Part shown: positions 41,177-53,060 of the stretch, piece by piece | Layout: every line of letters starts with the position of its first letter | Numbering within the stretch: the stretch's first letter is position 1 | Source of the DNA: Streptococcus oralis | Lineage (GTDB): Bacteria > Bacillota > Bacilli > Lactobacillales > Streptococcaceae | Length of the DNA stretch: 64,000 nt | NCBI RefSeq assembly: GCF_002386345.1 | Contig: NZ_CP023507.1 | Span: 1,550,001-1,614,000 of the forward strand | Direction of reading: 5' to 3' | Made by a program: the position numbers and the translations under genes | The notes under the pieces: generated by a model | Told to the model about the DNA's origin: nothing | The model's database searches: none | What the model saw: the letters and a program-made list of their open reading frames with translations, nothing else

Positions 41177-42427
41177 TTAAACTAGCATATTGTACAACGT
41201 TTCGTTGCCATTCAAATTAATATAAGATGGGTCAAATTTTTCCATCCGATGAATCAATCCAGCATAATCATGTTTATTGGCAAGGGCTACCCCAATCAAG
41301 ACAGGGCCTGTCCCCTTGCTTGCTCGTTTGATATATTCAAAACGAGTGATGTCATCATTTGGCCCCAAAATGTCATTTACAAACTCTCGTAGAGCTCCTG
41401 GACGTTGTGGGAAATTCACTACAAAGTAATGCTTGATTCCATCGTAAATCAAGGCACGTTCTTCCATCTCTGGCATGCGGTTGATATCGTTATTTCCTCC
41501 AGAAATGATACAACAAATCGTCTTGCCTTTGATATAGTCTGATAAAACTTCCAAGGCTGCAACGCTGGCAGCTCCGGCTGGTTCCGCTACAATACCTTGT
41601 TTGGAATAAAGATCAATCAAGGTTTCAGAAATCAATCCCTCGTCCACCCCAATCAGCGTTTCAACATTCTTACGGGTCGCTTCATAGGTTAATTGTCCAA
41701 CCTTCTGCACAGCTATCCCATCAGCAAACTTATCAATTTCTTTGAGTTTAACTGGTCCCCCAGCTTCAAAGGCAGCTTTCATAGAGCGAGCTCCATTGGC
41801 TTCTACTCCAATCACTTCGATAGTCGGGTTGGTTTCCTTAATATAAGTAGAAACACCGGCAATCAATCCACCACCACCTACTGGTACAAGTACTGTATCA
41901 AAATCAATAGACTCTTTACGGGCTTCTTCAAGAATCTCATAGGCTACAGTCCCTTGACCAGCCTGAACATGCGCATCATCAAAAGGATCGATGAAGGTCC
42001 GGTTTTCTGTTAATGTAAATTCTTGCGCTGCCTTAGCAGAAGCATCAAAGGTATCCCCAACCAACTTGATTGTCACGAACTCTCCACCGAAAAAGCGAAC
42101 TTGCCCAATCTTTTGTTGCGGTGTTGTGATGGGCATAAAGATCGTTGCAGGAATCTTCATCTCATTACAAGTATAGGCGACACCTTGGGCATGATTTCCC
42201 GCAGAGGCACAGACTACACCACGCTCGCGTTCTTCTTTTGATAGTTGAGAAATGGCATAATAGGCTCCACGAATTTTAAAAGAGCGAACTCGTTGCGCAT
42301 TCTCCTTTTTGAGATAAATCTTTGCTTGGTATTTTTCTGATAAATAATGATCATATTCTAGTGGTGTATCAACTACTACACCACTCAAAACTTTGTGGGC
42401 TTTCACCACATCTTTTGCACTTAGCAT
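41177..42427 (-). CDS. ilvA: Threonine dehydratase IlvA
   Basis: IlvA deaminates threonine to 2-oxobutanoate, the first dedicated step of isoleucine synthesis, using pyridoxal phosphate. The 416-aa protein has the PLP-lysine motif VRSFKIRGAYYAIS (about 47-60), the Ser-rich SAGNHAQGVAYT, the glycine loop VPVGGGGLIAGVSTY, and a short C-terminal ACT-like regulatory domain (VNFPQRPGALREFVNDILG) for feedback control. GAGGAGGAG precedes the ATG. It follows ilvC but is separated by a strong terminator, so it may be read only by readthrough or from an unseen promoter. Confidence 0.94.
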   Translation of the reverse strand: MLSAKDVVKAHKVLSGVVVDTPLEYDHYLSEKYQAKIYLKKENAQRVRSFKIRGAYYAISQLSKEERERGVVCASAGNHAQGVAYTCNEMKIPATIFMPITTPQQKIGQVRFFGGEFVTIKLVGDTFDASAKAAQEFTLTENRTFIDPFDDAHVQAGQGTVAYEILEEARKESIDFDTVLVPVGGGGLIAGVSTYIKETNPTIEVIGVEANGARSMKAAFEAGGPVKLKEIDKFADGIAVQKVGQLTYEATRKNVETLIGVDEGLISETLIDLYSKQGIVAEPAGAASVAALEVLSDYIKGKTICCIISGGNNDINRMPEMEERALIYDGIKHYFVVNFPQRPGALREFVNDILGPNDDITRFEYIKRASKGTGPVLIGVALANKHDYAGLIHRMEKFDPSYINLNGNETLYNMLV

Positions 42428-42452
42428 TGTCTCCTCCTCAAATACTGTTCAA

Positions 42453-42484
42453 GATAAAAAACGAGTTAGGTACCCCCAACTCGC
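42453..42484 (-). terminator. Terminator between ilvC and ilvA
   Basis: CGAGTTGGG and CCTAACTCG form a 9-bp stem with a short loop, followed by TTTTTT on the minus strand. It lies between two pathway genes read in the same direction, so it may act as an attenuator. Confidence 0.8.
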
Positions 42485-42506
42485 CTTCTGTCTCTCTTTA
42501 CAAGAA

Positions 42507-43559
<1,053 letters not shown>

Positions 43560-43606
43560 TTATAGGCTGGTTTAACAAATTTATGCTGGATTTTATACTA
43601 AGAGTA

Positions 43607-44083
43607 TTAGTCGCGGGTAAATCCAGTTGCACCCGTACGAGCGATATTTTTAATACCATATGGTCGAATCACTCGTAATAAAGCTTCACTCTTCTCAGCA
43701 TTTCCCGTCATCTGGATGGTGATTGAGCTTGGAGCCACATCTACTACCGTTGCACGGAAAGGTTGGATAATGGCCAAGATTTCTGCACGCTTCTCAGCAG
43801 GAGCAGATACTTTTACCAAGATCACTTCTCTTTCCAAGTGTGGTTTATCTGTGATATCACGAATGCGAATTACATCAATCTGACGATTGAGTTGTTTAAT
43901 GATTTGCTCTACTTCATCATGTGAAGCTACATCAATAATGATGGTGATGCGAGATACATTGGGATTCTCTGTCGCACCAACTGAGATACTCTCAATATTG
44001 ACTTGACGACGAGAAAGGACACCTGTAAAACGATTCAAAACTCCTGAACGGTTTTGCAATCTAGCTGTTAACATTCTACGCAT
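43607..44083 (-). CDS. ilvN: Acetolactate synthase small subunit IlvN
   Basis: IlvN is the regulatory subunit that activates IlvB and confers valine feedback inhibition. The 158-aa protein has an N-terminal ACT domain (RRMLTARLQNRSGVLNRFTGVLSRRQVNIESISVG) and a C-terminal ACT-related domain (REVILVKVSAPAEKRAEILAI). The ATG overlaps the ilvB stop by eight bases, so the subunits are probably produced by coupled translation. Confidence 0.95.
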   Translation of the reverse strand: MRRMLTARLQNRSGVLNRFTGVLSRRQVNIESISVGATENPNVSRITIIIDVASHDEVEQIIKQLNRQIDVIRIRDITDKPHLEREVILVKVSAPAEKRAEILAIIQPFRATVVDVAPSSITIQMTGNAEKSEALLRVIRPYGIKNIARTGATGFTRD

Positions 44084-45776
44084 GGAACTTCACCCCCAAC
44101 ATCTCATGATTGCTCTTACCAGCTGGTACCATCGGTAAGACCTGTTCCTTACGAGAAATATCCACCTCGATAAACATGGGCACATCCTCCAGAATGACTT
44201 CTAGATCCTTCTCTATCGTCTCTGGATTATCAAATTTATAGTTTTTGATGCCATAAGCCTGTGCCATCAGCTGGAAGTCAGGAAGTGTATCAAAGACTGA
44301 CTCGGAAGTTCTACCCTCATAGAAGGATTCCTGCCACTGACGAACCATTCCTAGTGAGTGGTTATTCAACATGACAACCTTAATCGGCACCTTGTAGATG
44401 TTTAGAATCGCTAGCTCTTGGTTGGTCATTTGGAAACCACCATCACCGACAAAAAGGATGACTTCTTTTTCTGGATTGGCAATCTTGGCTCCAATAGCTG
44501 CAGGAACTCCGAATCCCATGGTACCCAAACCACCTGAAGTGACTAACTGACGCTCATTTTGGTAAGGATAATACTGAGCTGTCCACATTTGGTGTTGCCC
44601 TACATCTGTGACAACAATGGCATCTCCATTCGTCAACTCACCGATGCGTTCAATAACGGCCTGAGGTTGAACCACACGTTCTTTCTTATCATAAGAACGA
44701 ACGCGGTTCTTGTCCTTGGTAACTTTGTCAATCCACTTTTCAGTATTGTTATGGACAGTTGGTTCTGCTAGGAGCATCTGCAAGGCTTTCTTAGCGTCCC
44801 CAACCACTGGAATATCTGCACTGATAATCTTACCAATCTCAGCTGGATCTATATCGATATGGGCAACCTTAGCATTCTTCGCGAAGGTCTTAGGGTTCCC
44901 AGTCAAGCGGTCATCGAAACGGCAACCAATACTAATCATAAAGTCCGCTTCCGTCATTGCAATATTGGCTGCGAAAGAACCGTGCATGCCTCCCATCCCT
45001 AGGAAGAGCGGATGACTCGTTGCAATGGTTCCTTGCCCCAAAAGACTAGTGACTACTGGAATTTGGTAACGTTCAGCAAATTCATTAAGCTCCTTAGAAG
45101 CTTCTGCATAGCTAATACCGCCCCCTGCTAACAAAACAGGTTTCTTGGCTTTTGACAATTGCTTCAAGATTTTCTTGATTTGCATGTCATTTGGATCAAG
45201 TGTCGGTTGGTAACTTGGTAAATTCACCTCCGGCGAATAGATGAAATCTGTCTCTAGGGCTGATACATCCTTTGGCAAGTCAATCACAACTGGACCTGGA
45301 CGACCTGTCGTTGCGATATGGACAGCTTCCGTAATAATACGAGGAATATCTGCTGTCTCACGAACTTGGTAATTGTACTTGGTAATGGGCATGGTAATCC
45401 CCACAATGTCTGCCTCCTGAAAGGCATCCTTTCCTATCCCAGCTCGCGCAACCTGACCTGTAAAGACCAAAAGGGGAACGCTATCGCTCATGGCATCTGC
45501 AATCCCTGTAATGGCATTTGTTGCTCCCGGGCCACTCGTGACGACGGCAACGCCCAACTTTCCAGTTGATTTGGCATATCCTTCAGCTTCGTGCAAACAG
45601 CCTTGCTCATGGCGTCCCAAGATGTGGCGAATACCTTTAAAATTATATATCGCATCATACAAAGGTAAGACCGCACCACCAGGATAACCAAAAATAGTAT
45701 CAATCCCTAAGTCCCGAAGTGTTTCCAAAACTAGGTCCGACCCCGTCTTAGGAGATTCTAAACTGATTTTCTCCAT
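44076..45776 (-). CDS. ilvB: Acetolactate synthase large subunit IlvB
   Basis: IlvB is the thiamine-diphosphate enzyme that condenses pyruvate with pyruvate or 2-oxobutanoate. The 566-aa protein shows FGYPGGAVLPLYDAI near the N-terminus with ILGRHEQGCLHEAEGYA, which holds the catalytic Glu, a central FAD-binding-like domain, and the ThDP motif VGDGGFQMTNQELAILNIYKVPIKVVMLNN. I chose the ATG at 45776 (MEKISLESPKTGSDLV), preceded by AAAGGGG. An upstream in-frame start at 45821 overlaps the -10 box. It heads the ilvB-ilvN-ilvC unit, with a CodY-like box upstream. Confidence 0.95.
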   Translation of the reverse strand: MEKISLESPKTGSDLVLETLRDLGIDTIFGYPGGAVLPLYDAIYNFKGIRHILGRHEQGCLHEAEGYAKSTGKLGVAVVTSGPGATNAITGIADAMSDSVPLLVFTGQVARAGIGKDAFQEADIVGITMPITKYNYQVRETADIPRIITEAVHIATTGRPGPVVIDLPKDVSALETDFIYSPEVNLPSYQPTLDPNDMQIKKILKQLSKAKKPVLLAGGGISYAEASKELNEFAERYQIPVVTSLLGQGTIATSHPLFLGMGGMHGSFAANIAMTEADFMISIGCRFDDRLTGNPKTFAKNAKVAHIDIDPAEIGKIISADIPVVGDAKKALQMLLAEPTVHNNTEKWIDKVTKDKNRVRSYDKKERVVQPQAVIERIGELTNGDAIVVTDVGQHQMWTAQYYPYQNERQLVTSGGLGTMGFGVPAAIGAKIANPEKEVILFVGDGGFQMTNQELAILNIYKVPIKVVMLNNHSLGMVRQWQESFYEGRTSESVFDTLPDFQLMAQAYGIKNYKFDNPETIEKDLEVILEDVPMFIEVDISRKEQVLPMVPAGKSNHEMLGVKFHA

Positions 45777-45816
45777 TATTCCCCTTTCTCTTCTCTTAAA
45801 AAAATAGCTTGTTACT

Positions 45817-45844
45817 ATCATACCATTTTTTCAAAAATTTTCAA
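45817..45844 (-). promoter_or_regulatory. ilvB promoter
   Basis: The minus strand has -35 TTGAAA (45844-45839), a 16-base spacer and -10 TATGAT (45822-45817) with TGG extension, about 40 bases before the start codon. Confidence 0.65.
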
Positions 45845-45856
45845 GACAAAAGAGTC

Positions 45857-45871
45857 AATTTTCTGAATTTT
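45857..45871. promoter_or_regulatory. CodY-like box upstream of ilvB
   Basis: AATTTTCTGAATTTT matches 13 of 15 positions of the CodY consensus AATTTTCWGAAAATT. It lies 12 bp upstream of the ilvB -35. CodY senses branched-chain amino acids in streptococci, and ilv genes are classical targets. Confidence 0.65.
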
Positions 45872-46053
45872 CTATCTAAAAGTGTATTTATGAATCTTTT
45901 CCTCATTTTTATTAAGTTATCTACGGAATTAGGAACCTTTATTTACTTTAATTTATCAAATTAGATTATTTTCTTTCTGGATAGAATTAGTATTTTTCTC
46001 ACTTAGCGATCAAATTCGTATACTATATTCAGCAAAAATGAATAGTTAAAGAC

Positions 46054-46083
46054 AAAAAGGAAGCCACTAAGTGACTTCCTTCT
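46054..46083 (-). terminator. fusA terminator
   Basis: AAGGAAGTCAC and TGGCTTCCTT form an imperfect stem followed by a T run on the minus strand, 14 bases after the fusA stop. Confidence 0.8.
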
Positions 46084-46097
46084 AGAGTGAGGACTGA

Positions 46098-48179
46098 TTA
46101 GTCTTCACCTTTGTTTTTCTTAATGATTTCTTCTTGTACTGACTTAGGTACATCTTCGTAGTGGTCAAATACCATCATGAAGGTACCACGTCCTTGAGAT
46201 GCAGAACGAAGAACTGTTGCGTAACCGAACATTTCAGCAAGTGGAACGTAAGCACGAACGATTTGGCTGTTACCGTGTGCTTCCATACCATCTACACGTC
46301 CACGACGAGCAGTTACGTGACCCATAACATCACCAAGGTTTTCTTCAGGAACAGTGATGGTTACAAGCATCATTGGCTCAAGGATAGCTGGTTGTGCTGA
46401 TTTAGCAGCTTCTTTAAGGGCAAGTGAAGCCGCGATCTTGAAGGCAGTTTCAGATGAGTCGACATCGTGGTATGAACCATCGTAAAGCTTAGCTTTAACG
46501 TCAACCATTGGGTAACCTGCAAGAACACCGTTAGCCATAGATTCTACCAAACCTTTTTCAACCGCTGGGATAAATTCACGAGGAACCACACCACCGACGA
46601 TTGCGTTTTCGAATTCGAATCCTTTACCTTCTTCGTTTGGAGTAAATTCAATCCATACATCACCGAATTGACCTTTACCACCAGACTGACGTTTGAAGAA
46701 TCCACGTGCTTGAGTAGAAGCGCGGAATGTTTCACGATAAGATACTTGAGGAGCACCTACGTTTGCTTCCACTTTGAACTCACGACGCATACGGTCAACA
46801 AGGACGTCAAGGTGAAGTTCACCCATACCAGAGATAACTGTTTCACCAGTTTCAACGTTTGTTTCAACGCGGAATGTTGGATCTTCTTCAGCCAATTTTT
46901 GAAGAGCGATACCCATCTTGTCTTGGTCTGCTTTAGATTTAGGCTCAACCATCAATTGGATAACTGGTTCTGGAACGTTGATTGACTCAAGGATGATTTT
47001 AGCTTTTTCATCTGTCAATGAGTCACCAGTTGTTGTATCTTTCAAACCAACGGCAGCTGCGATATCACCTGAGTAAACAGTGTCAATTTCTTGACGGCTG
47101 TTAGCGTGCATTTGAAGGATACGTCCGATACGTTCACGTTTACCTTTAGAAGTGTTCAATACGTAAGAACCTGATTGGAGAACACCTGAGTATACACGGA
47201 AGAATGTCAAACGACCTACGAATGGGTCAGTCATGATCTTGAAGGCAAGAGCTGCGAATGGCTCATCATCAGATGCTGGGCGAGTTTCTTCTTCATCTGT
47301 ATCTGGGTTGATACCTTTGATTGCTGGGATGTCAAGTGGGCTTGGAAGGTAGTCGATAACCGCATCAAGCATCAATTGAACACCCTTGTTCTTGAAGGCA
47401 GAACCACACAATACTGGGAAGAATTCAACATTGATAGTTGCTTTACGGATAGCAGCTTTCAATTCTTCGTTAGTGATTTCTTCACCTTCAAGATATTTCA
47501 TCATCAAGTCTTCATCAGTTTCAGCGACTGCTTCAACCAATTTTTCACGGTATTCTTGAGCTTGGTCAAGGTATTCCGCTGGAATATCTTCTTCAAGGAT
47601 ATCTGTACCAAGGTCGTTAGTATAGATTTCAGCTTTCATCTTGATCAAGTCGATGATACCGCGGAAGTCATCTTCAGCACCGATTGGCAATTGGATTGGG
47701 TGTGCGTTTGCTTGAAGACGGTCGTGAAGTGTGCTTACTGAGTAAAGGAAGTCAGCACCGATTTTGTCCATTTTGTTGGCAAATACGATACGTGGAACTC
47801 CGTACTCAGTTGCTTGACGCCAAACTGTTTCAGTTTGAGGCTCAACACCTGATTGTGAGTCAAGAACAGTAACCGCACCGTCCAATACACGAAGAGAACG
47901 TTGTACTTCGATTGTGAAGTCCACGTGTCCTGGTGTGTCGATGATGTTTACGCGGTGGTTGTTCCATTGAGCTGTTGTCGCAGCAGATGTGATAGTGATA
48001 CCACGTTCTTGCTCTTGCTCCATCCAGTCCATTTGTGACGCACCTTCGTGAGTTTCACCGATTTTGTGGATTTTACCAGTGTAGTAAAGAATACGCTCAG
48101 TAGTTGTTGTTTTACCGGCATCGACGTGAGCCATGATACCGATATTACGAGTTTTTTCAAGTGAAAATTCGCGTGCCAT
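46098..48179 (-). CDS. fusA: Elongation factor G FusA
   Basis: EF-G drives tRNA-mRNA translocation on the ribosome by GTP hydrolysis. The 693-aa protein shows the G1 motif [21 protein letters not shown] (about 14-34), the switch II region [31 protein letters not shown] (NKxD), and the C-terminal domain IV block with the [12 protein letters not shown] end. The length is normal. In this genome it follows rpsG after an unusually complex 334-base spacer with a terminator and a new promoter, so its expression can be uncoupled from rpsL-rpsG. Confidence 0.97.
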   Translation of the reverse strand: MAREFSLEKTRNIGIMAHVDAGKTTTTERILYYTGKIHKIGETHEGASQMDWMEQEQERGITITSAATTAQWNNHRVNIIDTPGHVDFTIEVQRSLRVLDGAVTVLDSQSGVEPQTETVWRQATEYGVPRIVFANKMDKIGADFLYSVSTLHDRLQANAHPIQLPIGAEDDFRGIIDLIKMKAEIYTNDLGTDILEEDIPAEYLDQAQEYREKLVEAVAETDEDLMMKYLEGEEITNEELKAAIRKATINVEFFPVLCGSAFKNKGVQLMLDAVIDYLPSPLDIPAIKGINPDTDEEETRPASDDEPFAALAFKIMTDPFVGRLTFFRVYSGVLQSGSYVLNTSKGKRERIGRILQMHANSRQEIDTVYSGDIAAAVGLKDTTTGDSLTDEKAKIILESINVPEPVIQLMVEPKSKADQDKMGIALQKLAEEDPTFRVETNVETGETVISGMGELHLDVLVDRMRREFKVEANVGAPQVSYRETFRASTQARGFFKRQSGGKGQFGDVWIEFTPNEEGKGFEFENAIVGGVVPREFIPAVEKGLVESMANGVLAGYPMVDVKAKLYDGSYHDVDSSETAFKIAASLALKEAAKSAQPAILEPMMLVTITVPEENLGDVMGHVTARRGRVDGMEAHGNSQIVRAYVPLAEMFGYATVLRSASQGRGTFMMVFDHYEDVPKSVQEEIIKKNKGED

Positions 48180-48216
48180 GAGGTTTGTTTCTCCTATTTA
48201 TTTTAATTTCTATTCT

Positions 48217-48225
48217 ATTATAACA
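48217..48225 (-). promoter_or_regulatory. fusA promoter (extended -10)
   Basis: The minus strand reads TGTTATAAT, an exact extended -10, directly after a rho-independent terminator and about 38 bases before the fusA start. AGGAG is the ribosome binding site. Confidence 0.6.
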
Positions 48226-48231
48226 CGATTT

Positions 48232-48263
48232 TAATAAAAACGGATAGGCAGGACCTACCCGTT
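48232..48263 (-). terminator. Terminator between rpsG and fusA
   Basis: AACGGGTAGG and CCTATCCGTT form a 10-bp stem with one G-T pair, followed by TTTTTATT. It lies within the str operon. Confidence 0.8.
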
Positions 48264-48319
48264 CTCAATGTTTATCTTGTTTTTGTTGGTTTCAACTTAC
48301 GAGCTGGTAAGTTGAGTTA

Positions 48320-48423
48320 AACTCGAGCTAAAAGCTCAAGTTAGCTGATTTGAACTCAATTGAACTCGGGCTAAAAGCTCAAGTTAGCTGATTTGAACTC
48401 AATTGAACTCGGGCTAAAAGCTC
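48320..48423. repeat. 43-bp tandem direct repeat (2.4 copies) between rpsG and fusA
   Basis: Copies start at 48320, 48363 and 48406, with the last truncated after 18 bases. The first two differ at one position (CGAG against CGGG). Each unit contains GAGCTAAAAGCTC or a close variant, which forms a small hairpin, and an AACTCAATTGA segment. The repeats are transcribed between rpsG and fusA. Confidence 0.9.
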
Positions 48424-48513
48424 GGAAAATAGATAAGCTTTCCTAGAATCTTTGATTCTGCGTCAAGCTTCCTAATTTTCAGTCGCTTTTTTAACGCCCT
48501 TAGTATCTTATTC

Positions 48514-48984
48514 TTACCAACGGAAGTGTGCGAAGGCACGGTTAGCTTCAGCCATACGGTGAGTGTCTTCACGTTTCTTAACTGCTGCACCTGTGTTGTT
48601 CGCAGCATCCAAGATTTCTTTTGCAAGACGGTCTTGCATTGTGTGTTCACCACGAAGGCGAGCGATGGTTACCAACCAACGAAGTCCAAGTGTTGTACGG
48701 CGTTCTGGACGAACTTCAACTGGGACTTGGTAGTTAGATCCACCAACACGACGTGCACGTACTTCAAGTACAGGCATGATGTTTTCCATAGCTGTTTCAA
48801 ATACTTCAAGTGCATCATTGCCAGTAGCTTCTTTGATTTGCTCAAAAGCACCGTAAACGATTGAAGCAGCTGTACCACGTTTACCATCAAGCATAACGCG
48901 GTTGATAAGACGAGTAACTAGTTGTGAATTGTAAAGCGGATCTGGCAATACGTCACGTTTTGGAGCTCTATTTTTACGACTCAT
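48514..48984 (-). CDS. rpsG: 30S ribosomal protein S7
   Basis: S7 nucleates assembly of the 30S head by binding the 3' domain of 16S rRNA. The 156-aa protein begins [20 protein letters not shown] and ends [15 protein letters not shown]. It contains the conserved [17 protein letters not shown] and [17 protein letters not shown] blocks. Its length is standard. It lies 19 bases after rpsL. In E. coli S7 also represses its own operon by binding mRNA, but no such site can be recognised here with confidence. Confidence 0.98.
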
Positions 48985-49003
48985 TTCTCTTTATCCCCTT
49001 TCC

Positions 49004-49417
49004 TTATGCTTTTGGACGTTTAGTACCGTATTTAGAACGGCCTTGTTTACGATCGTTAACACCTGCAGTATCAAGTGCACCACGGACGATATGGTAACGT
49101 ACCCCTGGAAGGTCTTTTACACGTCCACCACGAAGAAGCACCACGCTGTGCTCTTGCAAGTTGTGTCCGATACCTGGGATGTAGGCAGTAACTTCGATAA
49201 GGTTGCTCAAACGTACACGAGCGAATTTACGAAGGGCAGAGTTAGGTTTTTTAGGTGTCATTGTTCCCACACGAGTTGCAACACCACGTTTTTGTGGTGA
49301 AGAAACGTTTGTTTGAACTTTTTTATGACTGTTGTAACCAACGTTCAAAGCTGGTGATTTAGATTTTTCTACTTTTGATTTACGCGGTTTGCGAACCAAT
49401 TGGTTAATTGTAGGCAT
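49004..49417 (-). CDS. rpsL: 30S ribosomal protein S12
   Basis: S12 lies in the decoding centre and is the classical target of streptomycin resistance mutations. The 137-aa protein begins [20 protein letters not shown]. It contains [19 protein letters not shown], with the Lys of the TPKKPNSA motif present as in sensitive strains, and [26 protein letters not shown]. It opens the str operon, with a perfect -35 box about 165 bases upstream. Confidence 0.98.
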   Translation of the reverse strand: MPTINQLVRKPRKSKVEKSKSPALNVGYNSHKKVQTNVSSPQKRGVATRVGTMTPKKPNSALRKFARVRLSNLIEVTAYIPGIGHNLQEHSVVLLRGGRVKDLPGVRYHIVRGALDTAGVNDRKQGRSKYGTKRPKA

Positions 49418-49515
49418 CTACATTCTCCTGTGTTTTTTATTTTTGGTGATGATACACTTGGTGACAGCTACCATCTGTGTGTACTTTTGCAACATTTGTC
49501 AGCACGTCCCTGTAC

Positions 49516-49535
49516 ACTTTTGAGAGACCAAAAGT
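49516..49535 (-). promoter_or_regulatory. Hairpin in the rpsL leader
   Basis: ACTTTTG and CAAAAGT form a perfect 7-bp stem with a six-base loop, near the start of the ~130-nt rpsL leader. The role is unknown. Leaders of ribosomal operons often hold autoregulatory structures. Confidence 0.35.
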
Positions 49536-49552
49536 AAAAAGTACCGTCTATT

Positions 49553-49582
49553 ATTGTAACACAATTTTTCCTTCATTGTCAA
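49553..49582 (-). promoter_or_regulatory. rpsL operon promoter
   Basis: The minus strand has a perfect -35 TTGACA (49582-49577), an 18-base spacer and -10 TACAAT (49558-49553) with TG extension. This suits a highly expressed ribosomal operon. The gap 49418-49734 holds this promoter, a leader hairpin and the terminator of the response regulator gene. Confidence 0.75.
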
Positions 49583-49648
49583 GATATTTTTCATTTTTAT
49601 TCTGATCTTTTAACTCTTTGACACTAGCTTTCACCGCTTTTCTAAACC

Positions 49649-49674
49649 AGAAAAGGAGGCAATTTGCCTCCTCC
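49649..49674 (-). terminator. Terminator of the two-component system operon
   Basis: AGGAGGCAA and TTGCCTCCT form a perfect 9-bp stem, followed on the minus strand by TTTTC. Confidence 0.75.
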
Positions 49675-49734
49675 TTTCTAGTATGGATTTCCTTCGATTC
49701 AAGTTATCATTTCGGAATTGTTTAACCCTTCTTA

Positions 49735-51433
<1,699 letters not shown>

Positions 51434-51437
51434 AGAT

Positions 51438-52172
51438 TTATTTTACCTCAATCCTTTTTTTCAGCTGGATTACCAGTACACCAAAGAAAACTGTATAGCC
51501 TAGCACAACCAAGGCAGAAAGAATATTAAATTCATGGTGTTCCAAATAAGTAGAGACGACCTGCATCAGTTGATAGGTTGGAGTCAGCTTTCCAATAGAT
51601 TGGAGCCATTCTGGGAAGGAATCCAAGGGGAACCACAGTCCACCTAGAACAGCCAAAGCAATATAGGCAATATTTCCAACAACCGTCATCAGTTGAGCAC
51701 TGGGTAGCAAGCTCACCAAGACCCCCATGCTGATAAAGACCACGCTTCCGATCAGCAAAATAGCACCAATTACCATCCAGTCAAGCCAAGGCAGAGTCAC
51801 TCCACGGACAAAATGACCAACTGAAAAGACAACTATAACTGATAACAAGAAAGTTAGCAGAGTGCTGAACAGTTTTGATACATAATATTCTACCATAGAT
51901 ACGGGAGAATGTTGAATCAATTTTTGCCAGTTGTTTGTCTTATCAGACTCGAGTGTGCTTGGGATACTGAAAAAAGCACTTGACATGATACTAAAGAGCG
52001 TCATGGCAAAGAGATAGGCTTGAAGAGCGATTTCTGGAATGTCTGATCCTGACATCATACCAGAGAAAATAAGGTAAAATACACTTGGAAGTCCGATGGA
52101 TAGCAAGTAGTAGATGGCTTGCCGTTTCATCAGAATGATTTCTACTTTCATGAGACTTGTCATATTTTTCAT
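51438..52172 (-). CDS. ABC-2 type transporter permease
   Basis: This 244-aa protein has six predicted membrane segments in the ABC-2 pattern (about 20-40, 53-75, 100-122, 135-155, 165-185, 218-238). A TTG lies two codons upstream at 52178, but AAAGGAG would then be too close. The ATG at 52172 (MKNMTSLMKVEIIL) has correct spacing and is chosen. With the ATPase encoded upstream it forms an exporter of an unknown substrate, perhaps a peptide, lipid or antimicrobial. Genes of this kind beside DesK/LuxR-type systems often act in envelope stress. Confidence 0.88.
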   Translation of the reverse strand: MKNMTSLMKVEIILMKRQAIYYLLSIGLPSVFYLIFSGMMSGSDIPEIALQAYLFAMTLFSIMSSAFFSIPSTLESDKTNNWQKLIQHSPVSMVEYYVSKLFSTLLTFLLSVIVVFSVGHFVRGVTLPWLDWMVIGAILLIGSVVFISMGVLVSLLPSAQLMTVVGNIAYIALAVLGGLWFPLDSFPEWLQSIGKLTPTYQLMQVVSTYLEHHEFNILSALVVLGYTVFFGVLVIQLKKRIEVK

Positions 52173-52184
52173 CGTCAATCTCCT

Positions 52185-53060
52185 TTAGTCTTGAGTCGTT
52201 TCGAAGATACTGTCTAAGAGAGTTCGATTGCGAACTTCAATTTCTTCGATCATGCAGCCCTGTTCTTGCAAGACTTTCCATACTTTGCTGGCTTCTTTGG
52301 TTGTGAAGGAAAGAGCATTTTGCTTGATTTCAAGCCCTTGAATCTGGTCCAAAGTGCTGATAACTTCCTGATAAGTTAGTGGTACCGTAAAATGTTTTTC
52401 TTGTTCTTCACCACGCATGGCATAAGGTGTCGTATCACGGATCAATTCACCCTTGTGGAGGACCAAAATGCGGTCAGCCGTATGTTCTACCTCTTCGATA
52501 TAGTGAGAAGAGTAGACAATGGTGACACCATTTTTCTTTAACTGATTGACAATTTCCCAAAAATGCTGACGTGTCGAGGTATCCATGGCAGCAGTTGGTT
52601 CGTCCAAAAATAGAATTTTCGGACGACCTATTAAAGACAACACGAAAGAGAACAAACGTTTTTGCCCACCAGACAACTTGCCCGCTAGCTGATTTTTCTG
52701 CTTGTCCGAAAATCTCAGCAAGTCATCAATTTCTTGATTGGAGAGACTGTTTGGATAGATTGATTGAAAGAAGGATAAGAGTTCTTTCACTTTCAAGTCT
52801 TGAACCACCGTATTTTCTTGAGGTAAGATAGAAATAAGCTGCTTTAATCGAGGATCTGTTGGTGCAAAGCCTTGAATGGCTATCTGACCTGAGCTCATGA
52901 ACTTGTCTCCCAAGAGGCAATCAATCAAGGTTGTCTTCCCTGCTCCGTTAGGCCCGATCAAGGCGACACATTCACCATCGTTGATTTCAAAAGAGATGTT
53001 CCGCAATATCTCCTTGTCTTTTATTTTCTTACTCAATTTCTCAACTTTAATCACAGTCAT
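52185..53060 (-). CDS. ABC transporter ATP-binding protein
   Basis: This ATPase of 291 aa has Walker A IGPNGAGKTTLIDCLLG (about 35-51), the signature LSGGQKRLFSFVLSLIG, Walker B ILFLDEPTAAMD, and the switch His in YSSHYIEEVEHT. A C-terminal extension of ~75 residues follows the nucleotide-binding domain, as in many CcmA/drug-exporter ATPases. AAAGGAG precedes the ATG. The start overlaps the upstream small gene by 14 bases. Confidence 0.92.
   Translation of the reverse strand: MTVIKVEKLSKKIKDKEILRNISFEINDGECVALIGPNGAGKTTLIDCLLGDKFMSSGQIAIQGFAPTDPRLKQLISILPQENTVVQDLKVKELLSFFQSIYPNSLSNQEIDDLLRFSDKQKNQLAGKLSGGQKRLFSFVLSLIGRPKILFLDEPTAAMDTSTRQHFWEIVNQLKKNGVTIVYSSHYIEEVEHTADRILVLHKGELIRDTTPYAMRGEEQEKHFTVPLTYQEVISTLDQIQGLEIKQNALSFTTKEASKVWKVLQEQGCMIEEIEVRNRTLLDSIFETTQD

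Noticed and set aside
45777..45821. Longer start for ilvB at 45821
   Set aside because: It overlaps the -10 box, so it would not be transcribed. The ATG at 45776 has a good binding site.
48320..48423. CRISPR-like array
   Set aside because: The 43-bp units are contiguous with no spacers, and no cas genes are near. It is a plain tandem repeat.
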